From: Gemmatimonadaceae bacterium
Lineage (GTDB): Bacteria > Latescibacterota > UBA2968 > UBA8231
Direction: 5' to 3'
Assembly (NCBI GenBank): GCA_026706075.1
Contig: JAPOZM010000069.1
Location: 1-64,000 of the forward strand
Length of the DNA: 64,000 bases
The notes under the pieces were generated by a model. It did not search any database. It saw nothing but the letters and a program-made list of their open reading frames with translations, and was not told where the DNA came from. Below are positions 44,451 to 52,674 of this stretch, one piece after another. A program made the position numbers and the translations under genes. Within the stretch, counting starts at the first letter, position 1. Each line of letters starts with the position of its first letter.

Positions 44451-44461
44451 GAAGGGGCTGT

Positions 44462-45868
44462 CTAGTGGCGATGCCTGCCGGCTGACCACGGGGGGCGCGA
44501 AGCCTGTTCCACCTTGCGGGAAGCGGTCCATGGCTTGCTGGTGAGCCGGAGGCCCAGCCCACGTTTGATCTCACGCCACTTCTTCTCTTCTTCGGGCATG
44601 ATGAAGGTCACCGCCTCGCCGGAGCGCCCCATGCGGCCCGTTCGGCCGACCCGGTGCGTGAACAGATGCTCCGAGTCCGGCAGATCGAAGTTGATCACCT
44701 GTCCGATGCCCTCGATGTCCAAGCCTCGCGCGGCCACGTTCGTCGCCACCAGGATCGGCGTGGCGCCGGACCGAAAGTTCACCATCGCCCGCTCCCGCGC
44801 GTTCTGGCTGAGGTTCCCCTGCAGGGCGCCTACCGCGTAGCCCAGCGCATCCAGCCGTTTCGCCAGTTGCCTGACCCCGCGCTTGGTCCTGCCGAAGACC
44901 AGGACCGGGGCGCCTTGCCGCTGGTCCAGCAGCGTCTGCAGCGCGCCGATCTTGTCGCTCTTCTCGATCGTATAGACCAGGTGCTCCACCGTCGGCAGCG
45001 CTTGCAGTTCGGCATCGACTTTCACCGTTACGGGGCTCCGCAGGTGCTTCGAAGCCGTCTTGGCCACCCACTCGGGCATCGTCGCCGAGAGGAGCGCCGT
45101 CTGACAGGACGGGGGCGCGTAACCGAGGATCGCCTCGACGTCTCGCGCGAACCCTTTGTCCAGCATCTCATCGGCCTCGTCCAGGACCAGGAAGCGCACC
45201 GATCGCAGGTCGAGACTGCCCTGCCGCAGGTGGTCCAGCGTCCGCCCCGGAGTTCCGACGATGATCTGCGCGCCGCCCCTCACCGCGCTGCGTTCCGGCC
45301 CCAGCCCCCGGCCGCCGTAGAGCAAGGTCACGCGCAGCCCGTGGGCCGAGGCGATCGCCTCCGTGACCCCCGCCACCTGAATGGCCAACTCGCGCGTGGG
45401 CACGAGCACGAGCGCCTGGACTCGCCGGGTCGACGAATCGCACCGCTCGACCATCGGCACGGAAAAGGCCAGCGTCTTCCCGGACCCCGTGCGCGCCTGG
45501 CCGATCACGTCCCGTCCCGCGAGCAGCTCGGGAATAGCCTTCTCCTGGATGGGCGTTGGCTCGGAGATGTCCATCCGGGAGATCGCCGTCCGGGTCTCGG
45601 GACTCAGGGCCATGCTCTCGAAGGACGAACCCGCAAGTGGGCCGCGGGCAGGGGTCTCAGGGGGTGGAAGCGCCTCCCTTTCGGGCGCGACTCCCGGGGA
45701 GCCGGCATCCTTGCGGGTGGCCTGGAAGCACGGCGAGCAGTACACCGGCCTGTCGCGGGTTGGCCGGAAGGGAACCGTGGTGGAACGGCCGCAACTGGCG
45801 CAAACCGCCTTGTGGCGTTGCCTGCGGCTGGAGTTGGATGGGCGGGTCGATGGGCGTACGAGAGACAT
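44462..45868 (-). CDS. DEAD-box ATP-dependent RNA helicase with N-terminal zinc ribbon
   Basis: 468 residues. The N terminus has a CxxC...CxxC zinc ribbon (CASCGRSTTVPFRPT, then VYCSPCF; about 23-48). The core motifs follow in order: Q motif EPTPIQEKAIP, motif I ARTGSGKT, Ia VPTRELA, II VLDEADEML, III LLSATMP, V ATNVAARGLD, VI HRVGRTGRMGR. It would remodel RNA in ribosome assembly or decay, or at low temperature. A leader of about 258 bases under a strong promoter is typical of regulated helicase genes. The ATG (45866-45868) has AGGAG upstream. It is opposite in direction to the genes on both sides. Confidence 0.93.
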   Translation of the reverse strand: MSLVRPSTRPSNSSRRQRHKAVCASCGRSTTVPFRPTRDRPVYCSPCFQATRKDAGSPGVAPEREALPPPETPARGPLAGSSFESMALSPETRTAISRMDISEPTPIQEKAIPELLAGRDVIGQARTGSGKTLAFSVPMVERCDSSTRRVQALVLVPTRELAIQVAGVTEAIASAHGLRVTLLYGGRGLGPERSAVRGGAQIIVGTPGRTLDHLRQGSLDLRSVRFLVLDEADEMLDKGFARDVEAILGYAPPSCQTALLSATMPEWVAKTASKHLRSPVTVKVDAELQALPTVEHLVYTIEKSDKIGALQTLLDQRQGAPVLVFGRTKRGVRQLAKRLDALGYAVGALQGNLSQNARERAMVNFRSGATPILVATNVAARGLDIEGIGQVINFDLPDSEHLFTHRVGRTGRMGRSGEAVTFIMPEEEKKWREIKRGLGLRLTSKPWTASRKVEQASRPPWSAGRHRH

Positions 45869-46132
45869 ACGGAAGCAGACTCCTTGGTCTGTGCGAGTGA
45901 CACGGGGGGAAGGAAGAGAGAGGAGAGATCGTGGACCGCTGGTGGATGGAACTGAACGCGCCTGGTCAGGCGCCCCCGCTCACCACACCCGGACGGCACG
46001 GCAAGAGACCGTTCGTCCTGATCCTGCCTGCTCTGAAAGGGTATCTCAAGAAAGGAAGTGCTGAAGCAGGCCAGTTGGTCATCCCGGCGGAGTCGAGAGC
46101 CTGCCGGTGGCCTCCTTCAAGTAGGTTCAGAG
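45869..46132 (-). other. long 5' leader of the helicase mRNA
   Basis: About 258 transcribed, untranslated bases between the predicted start of transcription (near 46126) and the ATG. It contains a 7-bp hairpin GCGCCTG/CAGGCGC (about 45957-45972) and a pyrimidine-rich run before the ribosome site. No known riboswitch class recognised. Confidence 0.45.
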
Positions 46133-46160
46133 AGTATACGGGAGATTGAGCCCTGGTCAA
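46133..46160 (-). promoter_or_regulatory. strong sigma-70 promoter for the DEAD-box helicase
   Basis: On the minus strand TTGACC (46155-46160), 16 bases, then TATACT (46133-46138): both boxes match consensus at 5/6. It is the best consensus promoter in the window. The remaining gap to 46385 holds no gene. Confidence 0.65.
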
Positions 46161-46352
46161 CCCCCGATGGACGGACTCCATGCCCCGGACCTACGGCAGG
46201 GTACATCCCCTGAGGTCGGAAACCGGCAGGGGGGACGCAGCCGCCCCCGGGGGATCGGCCCCCTGTCTGCCACCCGGAATCTCGTCTATTCTCTCTTCCA
46301 TGGATTCGGCACGCGAATGCCCTGCGCTGCTGGCGGCTCTTCGAAGGCCTGG

Positions 46353-46370
46353 CGGCCCCGGTCTTCTGAG
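46353..46370 (+). repeat. 18-bp direct repeat, copy 2
   Basis: Identical to 44392-44409 and placed 15 bases before the Gfo/Idh/MocA ATG. Similarity continues imperfectly on both sides. Confidence 0.8.
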
Positions 46371-46385
46371 AGGGGTCTTCAGCCC

Positions 46386-47465
46386 ATGAAGCCGACGCGA
46401 GTCGCCGTGGCCGGCTGCGGTAGCATCGCCGTCAGCGGCCACCTGCCGGCCTGCCGGGCTGCGGCCGAAGCCGGGCTCTGCGAGCTGGTGGGGGTCTGCG
46501 ATATCGTCCCGGAGCGGGCGCAGTCGGTGTCGCGCGAGTACGGCGCACCCGCCTTCGGGACGGTGGCGGAGATGCTGTCCGGGACGGGGCCCGATGTCCT
46601 TGTGATAACCACATTTCCCGACTCTCATCGAGAACTGACCCTCCAGGGATTCTCCTCCGGATGTCATGTCCTGTGTGAGAAACCCGTGGCCATGAACACC
46701 GCGGAAGCGGCGCAGATGGTGTCGGCCGCAGAGGAAGCCGGCCGGCTCCTGAGCGTCTGCTTCCAGTACCGGCACTGGGACGAGTCGGTCTGGCTCAAGG
46801 AACGCATCGCCGGCGGCGCCCTCGGCCACGTCCACTCGATCCGTACCTGGGGCGGCGGGGTGCACGGCTTCGCCACCAACCCCGACTACCACCGGGTGGC
46901 CCGCGCCGGGGGCGGCGTCCTCGCCCACTGGACGATCCACAACCTCGACCTGGCGCTCTGGCTGCTGGACCATCCCGAGCCGGTCACGGCCAGCGCCTTC
47001 TGCCACCAGCGGCTGGCCGCCGCCCCCGAGGCCCTCGGGCCTTCCCTCGACGTCGTCGATCCCGGGGCGGTGGAGCCGGGGATCGAGGACTTCGCCACGG
47101 CCTTCGTGCGGTTGGAGGGGAGCGCCGTAATCACCGTCGAGGCGGACTGGCTGCAGGCGCCCTCGGAGCGCCACGAAGGGTGGGAGATCCTCGGGGAGCG
47201 CGGCGCGGCCTCCCTCTCGCCTCTCCGTTTCCGCATCGTGAAGGACGGCTCCTGGGTCGACGACGGGCCTCCCCCGGGAACGCTGGCGCCCTCCGACTAC
47301 GGCATGGAGCGGCTCTACACCGCCTTCCTGGAGACCGTCCGCAGCGGAGGTCCCGCGCCCGTGACGGGTGCCGAGATCCTGCGAATCCAGCGCCTGATGG
47401 ACGCCCTCTACGAGTCCGCCGCCCTGGGGCGCGAGGTCCCCGTTAAGGCTCCGTCCAACGAATGA
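46386..47465 (+). CDS. Gfo/Idh/MocA family oxidoreductase
   Basis: A 359-residue NAD(P)-binding protein: AVAGCGSIAVSGHLP (7-21), acidic residue after beta-2 in LVGVCDIVPE, VLCEKPVAMNTAEAAQ with the conserved lysine (about 94-109), and the C-terminal substrate domain with HWTIHNLDLALWLLD. The substrate is likely a sugar or polyol derivative. The ATG is at 46386; its last codon overlaps the next gene. It may once have followed the ThDP gene directly, before the helicase segment came between them. Confidence 0.87.
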   Translation: MKPTRVAVAGCGSIAVSGHLPACRAAAEAGLCELVGVCDIVPERAQSVSREYGAPAFGTVAEMLSGTGPDVLVITTFPDSHRELTLQGFSSGCHVLCEKPVAMNTAEAAQMVSAAEEAGRLLSVCFQYRHWDESVWLKERIAGGALGHVHSIRTWGGGVHGFATNPDYHRVARAGGGVLAHWTIHNLDLALWLLDHPEPVTASAFCHQRLAAAPEALGPSLDVVDPGAVEPGIEDFATAFVRLEGSAVITVEADWLQAPSERHEGWEILGERGAASLSPLRFRIVKDGSWVDDGPPPGTLAPSDYGMERLYTAFLETVRSGGPAPVTGAEILRIQRLMDALYESAALGREVPVKAPSNE

Positions 47466-47473
47466 GGAGAAGA

Positions 47474-48085
47474 ATGAGTCTGATCTATATCGAGTACTTC
47501 AGCCGCCGCCCCGGGGTCGACCTGGACGCCTTCCGGGCGGGGGTGGCCGAGGGACAGCAGGGCTGGGACAGCGGCTACGACGCCGACCGTCTCGTCCTCA
47601 ACGCCGGACGCACCTGGCGGCTCGGTCCCGAGCCCGAGTACTTCGCCGCCTGGCACTGCCCCGGCGCCGGCTTCGACCGCCTCGACGACTGGGACCGCAT
47701 CTTCCGCGGCGGCGAGGCCGATCACCTGGAGGGCGCCTTCTTCCGGGTGGCCCGCATCGACGTGGCCGGCTGCTACACGCCCCTCATCGAGCCCGTCCAC
47801 ACCCGGGGCGGCACATACTACGTCGAGTTCTTCCGCCCCCGGGCCGACGGGGGGACGATCTCCGCCTTCTACGGGGAACGCGCCGCCCGGCACCCCCGCC
47901 TGCGGCTGAACCTGCTCCTGCACCGCATCGGCCGGCTCGCTCCCGACCCGGGCGGACTCGCCGTCTGGGTGCTGCCGGAGTTCGCCGCCCTGGAGGAGAT
48001 CGCAGGGGATCTCGACGGGGTCGATCAGCCGGTGGAGCTGGTCACGGCCGGGACCTACGCCGACTTCGGGCGGGAGATCCTGTAG
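47474..48085 (+). CDS. tandem dimeric alpha/beta-barrel protein, unknown
   Basis: 203 residues with two ferredoxin-like halves: LIYIEYFSRRPGVDLDAFRAG near the start and TYYVEFFRPRADGGTISAFYGE near residue 111, each followed by a second strand pair. The layout resembles EthD or NIPSNAP-type dimeric alpha/beta barrels that bind small molecules. The ATG at 47474 is preferred because GGAG lies just upstream, although an ATG at 47462 overlaps the previous stop. The last 22 codons and 18 bases beyond are exactly repeated 3.2 kb downstream. Confidence 0.7.
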   Translation: MSLIYIEYFSRRPGVDLDAFRAGVAEGQQGWDSGYDADRLVLNAGRTWRLGPEPEYFAAWHCPGAGFDRLDDWDRIFRGGEADHLEGAFFRVARIDVAGCYTPLIEPVHTRGGTYYVEFFRPRADGGTISAFYGERAARHPRLRLNLLLHRIGRLAPDPGGLAVWVLPEFAALEEIAGDLDGVDQPVELVTAGTYADFGREIL

Positions 48086-48103
48086 GGCGGGACCCCTCTC
48101 AGA
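48020..48103 (+). repeat. 84-bp direct repeat, left copy
   Basis: Identical over all 84 bases to 51241-51324 (offset 3221). It covers the 3' end of the tandem-barrel gene, its TAG and 18 bases after it. Near-identity begins at 48011. Confidence 0.95.
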
Positions 48104-48111
48104 ATAGCGAA

Positions 48112-50400
48112 TCAAAACGCAAATCCGACTGCGGTGTAAATCCTGATATCTCTCTTTTCTGTGCTCACAAGATCAATGCGAATGGGGCCAAGAATCCTTG
48201 TGTTGACATACACTCCAATACCAAAGCCGTGAATGCGGGTATATGGCTGAGATGGATGTAGATCGTCCGGCCTGTACAGACCGCCCTGATAGAAGGTTCC
48301 AACAGCACTGCGCGGCATGGACCTCCAAAATTCCATGTGGCTCCAAACAGAAATGCCCGCCGATACGAACCTGGGAGCTATCAGTTCATCTCGCCGGAGG
48401 CCGACAACGCGCAATGCTGCATTACTAAAGTGTCCTGCACCACCCAAGAAGAAACCAGCCGATGGCTGTGTCAGATACCCTCCGTGAGACCAGAAGCCCA
48501 CGCTGAATTGCGGATGGGGACTGGCGAAGTACGCGACTTGTGCTTGCACCTTCTGATACGAGAATGCGCCATGCGCTGTATCGCGCACGAGGGGAGGGGA
48601 CAGTCCCCATTGGCGATCCAGCTGCCCCTCTTCTGCCTCCGTATACAAGAATGCCCGATGCGCCCATTCCGCTTGGGTTTGAAGAAAGATGCCACTCCTT
48701 GGCACAAACACATCGTCTCGCGTGTCAATACCTGCGGATAACCAGAGGGCGGGCGTGTAGTCAGACAAGATGTCTTCTGAACGGACCTGATTGCGATAGA
48801 GGAAGTGGTCAACCTGGTACCCCACGTTGAAGCCTCCCCAACTGCGGAATAAGACTTGCATGCCCAATCGCGCGCGAAGACGCCTCTCATTGTAATTGAT
48901 CAGGGGTTGCTCATTCCAATAGGCCAACCGATCTTGATTCCAACCCTGAATCTCTCCGAGAAGACTCAGGCCCTTGAATGAGCGTGAGATTAGACTCACT
49001 TCAGCGAAATCCATGGTGCCCAATAGGCCGCGCAAGTACAACTCTACTACGCGGCTATGGAAACCTTGATGTGCAAACTCAGCCAGTGCTGAAACCCCAA
49101 AATCGTTGTCGTAACGAAGTCCCATTTTCAACTCACTTGGGCGGTTCTCTGTTACCTGGAAAACCAATTCGGTATAGTCTTCATGGTAGATAACCTGGTA
49201 GTCCACTGTTTGAAACAATCCGGTCGCATACAACCGGCGAGATTCGCGTTCCAGTTCCCGTAGCGATGTCGGCTTATTGATGAACTCTTCCAACTCTACG
49301 ATGGAAATTGCCTTGTAACGCTCCAAACCCTCGACCCGCACCCGATCGATTACAATATCCGATGGTATATCCGCCCAGGTTCTGAAATCAAAATCATCTG
49401 GCAACATCGACGGCCTCGGCTCTTCAATGCGCTTTGAAATACCGAACTCTTGCAGAGCCTTCCAGATCACATCCAGATGGTTCTCGGCTTCTTCTTCACC
49501 AATCGGGATCACTGTATGTGAGCGACTAAAGTCGCCGCTATCAAATCCCCTTAAGTCGGGCACTATCAACACATGGGCGAGTCTTCGATGTGCCATTTTC
49601 TTTCGTTCAATGCGAAAACTAACGGCCTGATCGATGACGTCGATGAAATCCTCGAATTCGTGCTCTTGAGTCCGCAAAGGCGTGGCACAATCCACGGCAA
49701 TAACAAAATCAGCGCCAGCTTCTAATGCGACATCTACGGGCAGATTATTGACAATGCCGCCATCTATGAGGAGGGTTCGTTCTGTCCTCACTGGCACGAA
49801 AATCCCTGGGATAGAGATACTCGCTCTGATTGCCGTGCCGAGCGAGCCACTCTTAAGCACGACCTGTTTCCCAGCTACAATATCTGTTGCAATTGCGCGA
49901 AAAGGCGTTGGAAGCCGATCGAAATCGTTCCGCGCCCGATAGGTTGCGCCAATGGTCAATTGATAGAGAAAGTGCTGGATCTTTTGCCCGGCAAAAACCC
50001 CATAGGGCAACTTCAGATCCAAATTATCGAGGCGCAAGGCAAGCATCTGCCGATCAACTATTGGTTTCCGATGCAAGTTCAACAGACGGCGATCAGGGCT
50101 ATTGCGGGTCATTTCCCACCAGTCTGTTTCTACAACAATGCGTTCGAGATCATCAACAGAGTATCCGGCAGCGTACAATCCTCCCACCAGAGCGCCATAG
50201 CTCGCGCCCACGATCAAATCAATGGGTATGCCTTCGCGCTCGAGTACGCGCAACACGCCGATATGTACCCCCCCACGCGCACCTCCCCCGCTGAGCACCA
50301 ATGCGACTCGGGGCTTCTGTTCGGCAAAGGAGGGAACCGTGATAGACAGGGCAAGCGCGAAATGCCGCATTGTTGCGTATAGACTCTTTCTGCCTGTCAT
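48112..50400 (-). CDS. patatin-like phospholipase with POTRA and outer-membrane barrel (PlpD-like, type Vd)
   Basis: 762 residues. After a signal peptide (about 11-26) comes a patatin lipase domain: oxyanion loop SGGGARGG (37-44), nucleophile S67 in GASYG, and the catalytic aspartate D213 in LIDGGIVNN. A POTRA-like domain (about 335-420, DRVRVEGLERYKAISI) leads to a C-terminal beta-barrel with alternating aromatic strands that ends VGFAF, the terminal Phe signature of outer-membrane proteins. Relatives are type Vd autotransporters releasing a phospholipase A1. The start chosen is the ATG at 50398-50400 with GAGG upstream. Base composition and codon use (AAA, AAT, TTA) are unlike all other genes here, which points to recent transfer. 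Confidence 0.88.
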   Translation of the reverse strand: MTGRKSLYATMRHFALALSITVPSFAEQKPRVALVLSGGGARGGVHIGVLRVLEREGIPIDLIVGASYGALVGGLYAAGYSVDDLERIVVETDWWEMTRNSPDRRLLNLHRKPIVDRQMLALRLDNLDLKLPYGVFAGQKIQHFLYQLTIGATYRARNDFDRLPTPFRAIATDIVAGKQVVLKSGSLGTAIRASISIPGIFVPVRTERTLLIDGGIVNNLPVDVALEAGADFVIAVDCATPLRTQEHEFEDFIDVIDQAVSFRIERKKMAHRRLAHVLIVPDLRGFDSGDFSRSHTVIPIGEEEAENHLDVIWKALQEFGISKRIEEPRPSMLPDDFDFRTWADIPSDIVIDRVRVEGLERYKAISIVELEEFINKPTSLRELERESRRLYATGLFQTVDYQVIYHEDYTELVFQVTENRPSELKMGLRYDNDFGVSALAEFAHQGFHSRVVELYLRGLLGTMDFAEVSLISRSFKGLSLLGEIQGWNQDRLAYWNEQPLINYNERRLRARLGMQVLFRSWGGFNVGYQVDHFLYRNQVRSEDILSDYTPALWLSAGIDTRDDVFVPRSGIFLQTQAEWAHRAFLYTEAEEGQLDRQWGLSPPLVRDTAHGAFSYQKVQAQVAYFASPHPQFSVGFWSHGGYLTQPSAGFFLGGAGHFSNAALRVVGLRRDELIAPRFVSAGISVWSHMEFWRSMPRSAVGTFYQGGLYRPDDLHPSQPYTRIHGFGIGVYVNTRILGPIRIDLVSTEKRDIRIYTAVGFAF

Positions 50401-50426
50401 CTGATCCTCGTAGGAAGTGTACCCCG

Positions 50427-50763
50427 TCAACGGATGGAGTTACCCACCGCGCCGGGTCGTGGCCAACCGACGCCGGCAGGCCACGCACCCCGAGCTCGTG
50501 CATCAACCGGGCGACACGCTTGCGGCTGACACCCCACCCTTGCTCGGCCAACTCGGCCTGGATCCTCGGCGCCCCGTAGGTGCCTCGGGACCGTTGGTGA
50601 ATCTGCTCGACGCGGGGCCGGAGCCCGGCATCGGCCCGGGCGCGATCCGAAGGCGGGCGCCGCCGCCAAGCGTAGTAGCCGCTGGAGGAGACCTTCAGGA
50701 CACGGCCACATGGTGGCCACCGGGAAGTCGGCCTGGCGCGCTATCACGAACTCGTAAACGGGC
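50427..50763 (-). pseudogene. IS3-type transposase OrfB remnant
   Basis: The reading frame starts VYEFVIARQADFPVATM, an IS3 OrfB opening. One extra G after that point shifts the frame. In the next frame the text SSSGYYAWRRRPPS continues, then RGTYGAPRIQAELAEQG and VARLMHELGVRGLP, the HTH_21 region. The rve integrase domain with its DDE residues, normally the last 150 residues, is absent, so it cannot transpose itself. Confidence 0.75.
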
Positions 50764-51055
50764 CGGACCCCGGGTCGGCCTCGCGAGCGAACCAGGCCGT
50801 GGCTCTTGCCAGGATCTCCCGTTCGGTCCGCAGTTGCTTGTTCTCCCGGTGCAGACGGCGCAGCTCCTCTTGCTCGGAGCGGCTCGGGCCATCGCGACGG
50901 ATCCCTTCATTGCGGTCGGCCTGGACCACCCAGTTACGGATCGTCGGGCCCAAGGGCTCGAACTCCCAGGCCAGGGCCTCCGGACTCCGGCCCGCCCGGA
51001 CCAGTTCGACCATCTGCTGCCGGAACTCCGGCGGGTACGGCGCACGCTTCGGCAT
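50744..51055 (-). CDS. IS3-family transposase OrfA
   Basis: 103 residues: a helix-turn-helix of the transposase_8 type (YPPEFRQQMVELVRAGRSPEALA, about 6-28, and TIRNWVVQADRNEG), then a leucine-zipper helix (EQEELRRLHRENKQLRTEREIL). It would bind the IS ends. Normally a -1 frameshift near its end makes OrfAB, but orfB is broken here. The ATG (51053-51055) has GGAGG upstream. The OrfA alone may act as an inhibitor of related elements. Confidence 0.82.
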   Translation of the reverse strand: MPKRAPYPPEFRQQMVELVRAGRSPEALAWEFEPLGPTIRNWVVQADRNEGIRRDGPSRSEQEELRRLHRENKQLRTEREILARATAWFAREADPGSGPFTSS

Positions 51056-51240
51056 GGTGGGACACCTCCCTTTTCTCCAAAGAGATGGGGTGTCCATGAA
51101 AGCGGGTCAACTCCAACCACCAGAACCTGCAAGGAAGCCTCCGGGCTCGCCTACGCGGTGCGAACTCGCGTCCAGCAAGTCACCCTCGCCTCATGGTTCG
51201 GTCCCCAGGAAACCCCCGGCCGGACCCGGTGCTGGACGGA

Positions 51241-51324
51241 GTCGATCAGCCGGTGGAGCTGGTCACGGCCGGGACCTACGCCGACTTCGGGCGGGAGATC
51301 CTGTAGGGCGGGACCCCTCTCAGA
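51241..51324 (+). repeat. 84-bp direct repeat, right copy
   Basis: Exact copy of 48020-48103. It carries the last 22 codons and stop of the tandem-barrel gene without the rest of the gene, and overlaps the stop codon of the DUF4143 ATPase (51320-51322). Confidence 0.95.
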
Positions 51325-52543
51325 TCACCCTCCACCAGGGCGCGGCGAGCACGTCGGGCGCGACCCAGTCCAGCAGGTCGCCGCCGTGCAGCAGCAGGCC
51401 GGAGCGGACTCGCTCTCCGTACTCGGCTCGGAAGGTGCGCAGGTGGGCCGCGTCCCGGAGGCGGGGCCTCGTCGTCGCCTTGACCTCGATGGGCAGCAGG
51501 CGGCCCCCCACCTCGATCACGAAGTCCACCTCCTCGCCGATCGTGGTCCGCCAGTAGAAGACCTCGGCGCCGTCGAGGCGGGTATCCCGCCAGGCCACGA
51601 GGTCGTTGAGCACCAGGTTCTCCAGGTGCGGGCCCCGGGGCCTTGCCTCCTGGGCCAGGTGCAGGGCCACCCCGGTGTCGCCCCAGTAGACCTTGGGCGA
51701 CTTGATCAGCCGCTTGGTGCGGTTCACGGCGTACGCGGGAAGCCGCACCAGCAGGTACGATGTCTCCAGCAGGTTGAGATACCGGTGCACCGTCGGCTGC
51801 GGCAGCGCCACGTCGCGGCCGAGCTCCGCCTGGTTGAGGAGGTGGCCCAGGCGCAGGCAGGCGGCCCTCATGACCCGGCGGAAGTCGGGCAGCGCGGAGA
51901 TGGAGGAGAGGCCCTGCAGATCCCGCTCGAGGTAGGTGCGCACGTACCCGTCGAACCAGACCGCCCTCTCGCGGCCCGGCTTCAACTGAAGGGCCGGGGA
52001 GGGGAAGCCGCCGCGACGGGCCAGGGCCCGCCAGTCCTCCGGCTCGGCGGACTCGGCGGCGATCAGGTCGGGCCAGTCCTCGTCCCTGGCGTTGAGCAAC
52101 TCCTCCCACAGGCCCCCCCGCCCCAGGCCCTGCTGCTCCCGCCGGGTCATGGGCCAGAGGGTCAGGTAGCTGGCGCGGCCGGCGAGGGACTCGGAGACCC
52201 GGCGCATGAGCAGCAGGTTGGCCGAGCCCGTGAGCAGGAACCTCCCCGGCCGCCGCTGTCGATCGATGGCTCTCTTCACCGCCCGCAGCAGGTCCGGCTC
52301 CCGCTGCACCTCGTCGATGGTCACCGGCTGACGGCCTCCCAGCAGCGCTTCGGGGTCGCGGCGGGCCTGGTCCAGGGGGTCGAGATCGTCGAGGGAGAAG
52401 AACCGGCGCCTTCCCGGGGTCAACTCCTGGGCGAGGGTGCTTTTACCCGTCTGCCGGGCGCCCGTGACCACCACGGCCGGCATGGCGCGGAGACGATCCT
52501 GCAGGCTCGGCAGGACCATTCGTGGCAGGGCGATCGAATTCAC
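51320..52543 (-). CDS. DUF4143-containing AAA ATPase
   Basis: 407 residues. The N-terminal AAA domain has Walker A GARQTGKST (28-36), Walker B VTIDEVQREPDLL and sensor FLLTGSANLLL. A central winged helix follows (NQAELGRDVALPQPTVHRYLNLLE). The C-terminal DUF4143 region ends in a nuclease-like GEEVDFVIEVGGRLLPIEVKA with the ExD...ExK arrangement. Function of the family is unknown; some are thought to be toxin, defence or mobile-element related. The GTG start lies inside the first of two 15-bp palindromes, and the predicted transcript starts at that codon. Its stop lies in the 84-bp repeat. Confidence 0.85.
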   Translation of the reverse strand: MNSIALPRMVLPSLQDRLRAMPAVVVTGARQTGKSTLAQELTPGRRRFFSLDDLDPLDQARRDPEALLGGRQPVTIDEVQREPDLLRAVKRAIDRQRRPGRFLLTGSANLLLMRRVSESLAGRASYLTLWPMTRREQQGLGRGGLWEELLNARDEDWPDLIAAESAEPEDWRALARRGGFPSPALQLKPGRERAVWFDGYVRTYLERDLQGLSSISALPDFRRVMRAACLRLGHLLNQAELGRDVALPQPTVHRYLNLLETSYLLVRLPAYAVNRTKRLIKSPKVYWGDTGVALHLAQEARPRGPHLENLVLNDLVAWRDTRLDGAEVFYWRTTIGEEVDFVIEVGGRLLPIEVKATTRPRLRDAAHLRTFRAEYGERVRSGLLLHGGDLLDWVAPDVLAAPWWRVI

Positions 52544-52552
52544 GCCGTGAAT
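52538..52552. promoter_or_regulatory. operator-like palindrome 1 over the start codon
   Basis: ATTCACGCCGTGAAT, a perfect inverted repeat with a 3-base centre. It covers the GTG start and part of the -10 of the DUF4143 gene. Confidence 0.65.
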
Positions 52553-52579
52553 GATATCTATTCACGATGTGAATAGCAA
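52551..52579 (-). promoter_or_regulatory. promoter of the DUF4143 ATPase gene, leaderless
   Basis: On the minus strand TTGCTA (52574-52579), 17 bases, TATCAT (52551-52556). The expected start of transcription falls at 52543-52545, the GTG itself. No usable Shine-Dalgarno lies between. Confidence 0.55.
52560..52574. promoter_or_regulatory. operator-like palindrome 2 between -35 and -10
   Basis: ATTCACGATGTGAAT, with the same arms as palindrome 1. Centres are 22 bases apart, about two helical turns, so dimers could bind cooperatively on one face. Confidence 0.65.
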
Positions 52580-52674
52580 CTCCTTTCAGAAGGAGCGCCC
52601 GAGCCGCGCTTGTGGCCGTGGCCGCGTCGATCCACACTGGAAAGACGAGTAGCGCCGCGCCGAAGGCGGCTCCG

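Larger units (their letters stand above)
50418..51109 (-). mobile_element. internally deleted IS3-family insertion sequence
   Basis: About 690 bases. The left end reads TGACCCGC on the minus strand from 51109. The right end reads TGTACCCCGTC on the plus strand from 50418, with partial similarity to the left. OrfA is whole; orfB has a frameshift and lacks its DDE catalytic core. No target duplication was found at its borders. It ends 17 bases before the patatin start codon. Confidence 0.6.
48104..51240. mobile_element. 3.1-kb inserted segment bounded by 84-bp repeats
   Basis: It contains a patatin-like gene of about 50% G+C (three sampled 60-base lines gave 50-55%; a line from the flanking gene gave 73%), a defective IS3-type element and about 130 unassigned bases (51110-51240). 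The right repeat copy is not attached to a gene body, so the left copy is the native one. Removing one repeat and the segment would place the tandem-barrel gene directly against the DUF4143 gene. No integrase is present, so the mechanism is unclear. Confidence 0.7.

Noticed and set aside
50219..50551. 110-codon frame joining IS text to the patatin region
   Set aside because: The second half is an out-of-frame reading of the patatin signal region; the first half is the orfB remnant.
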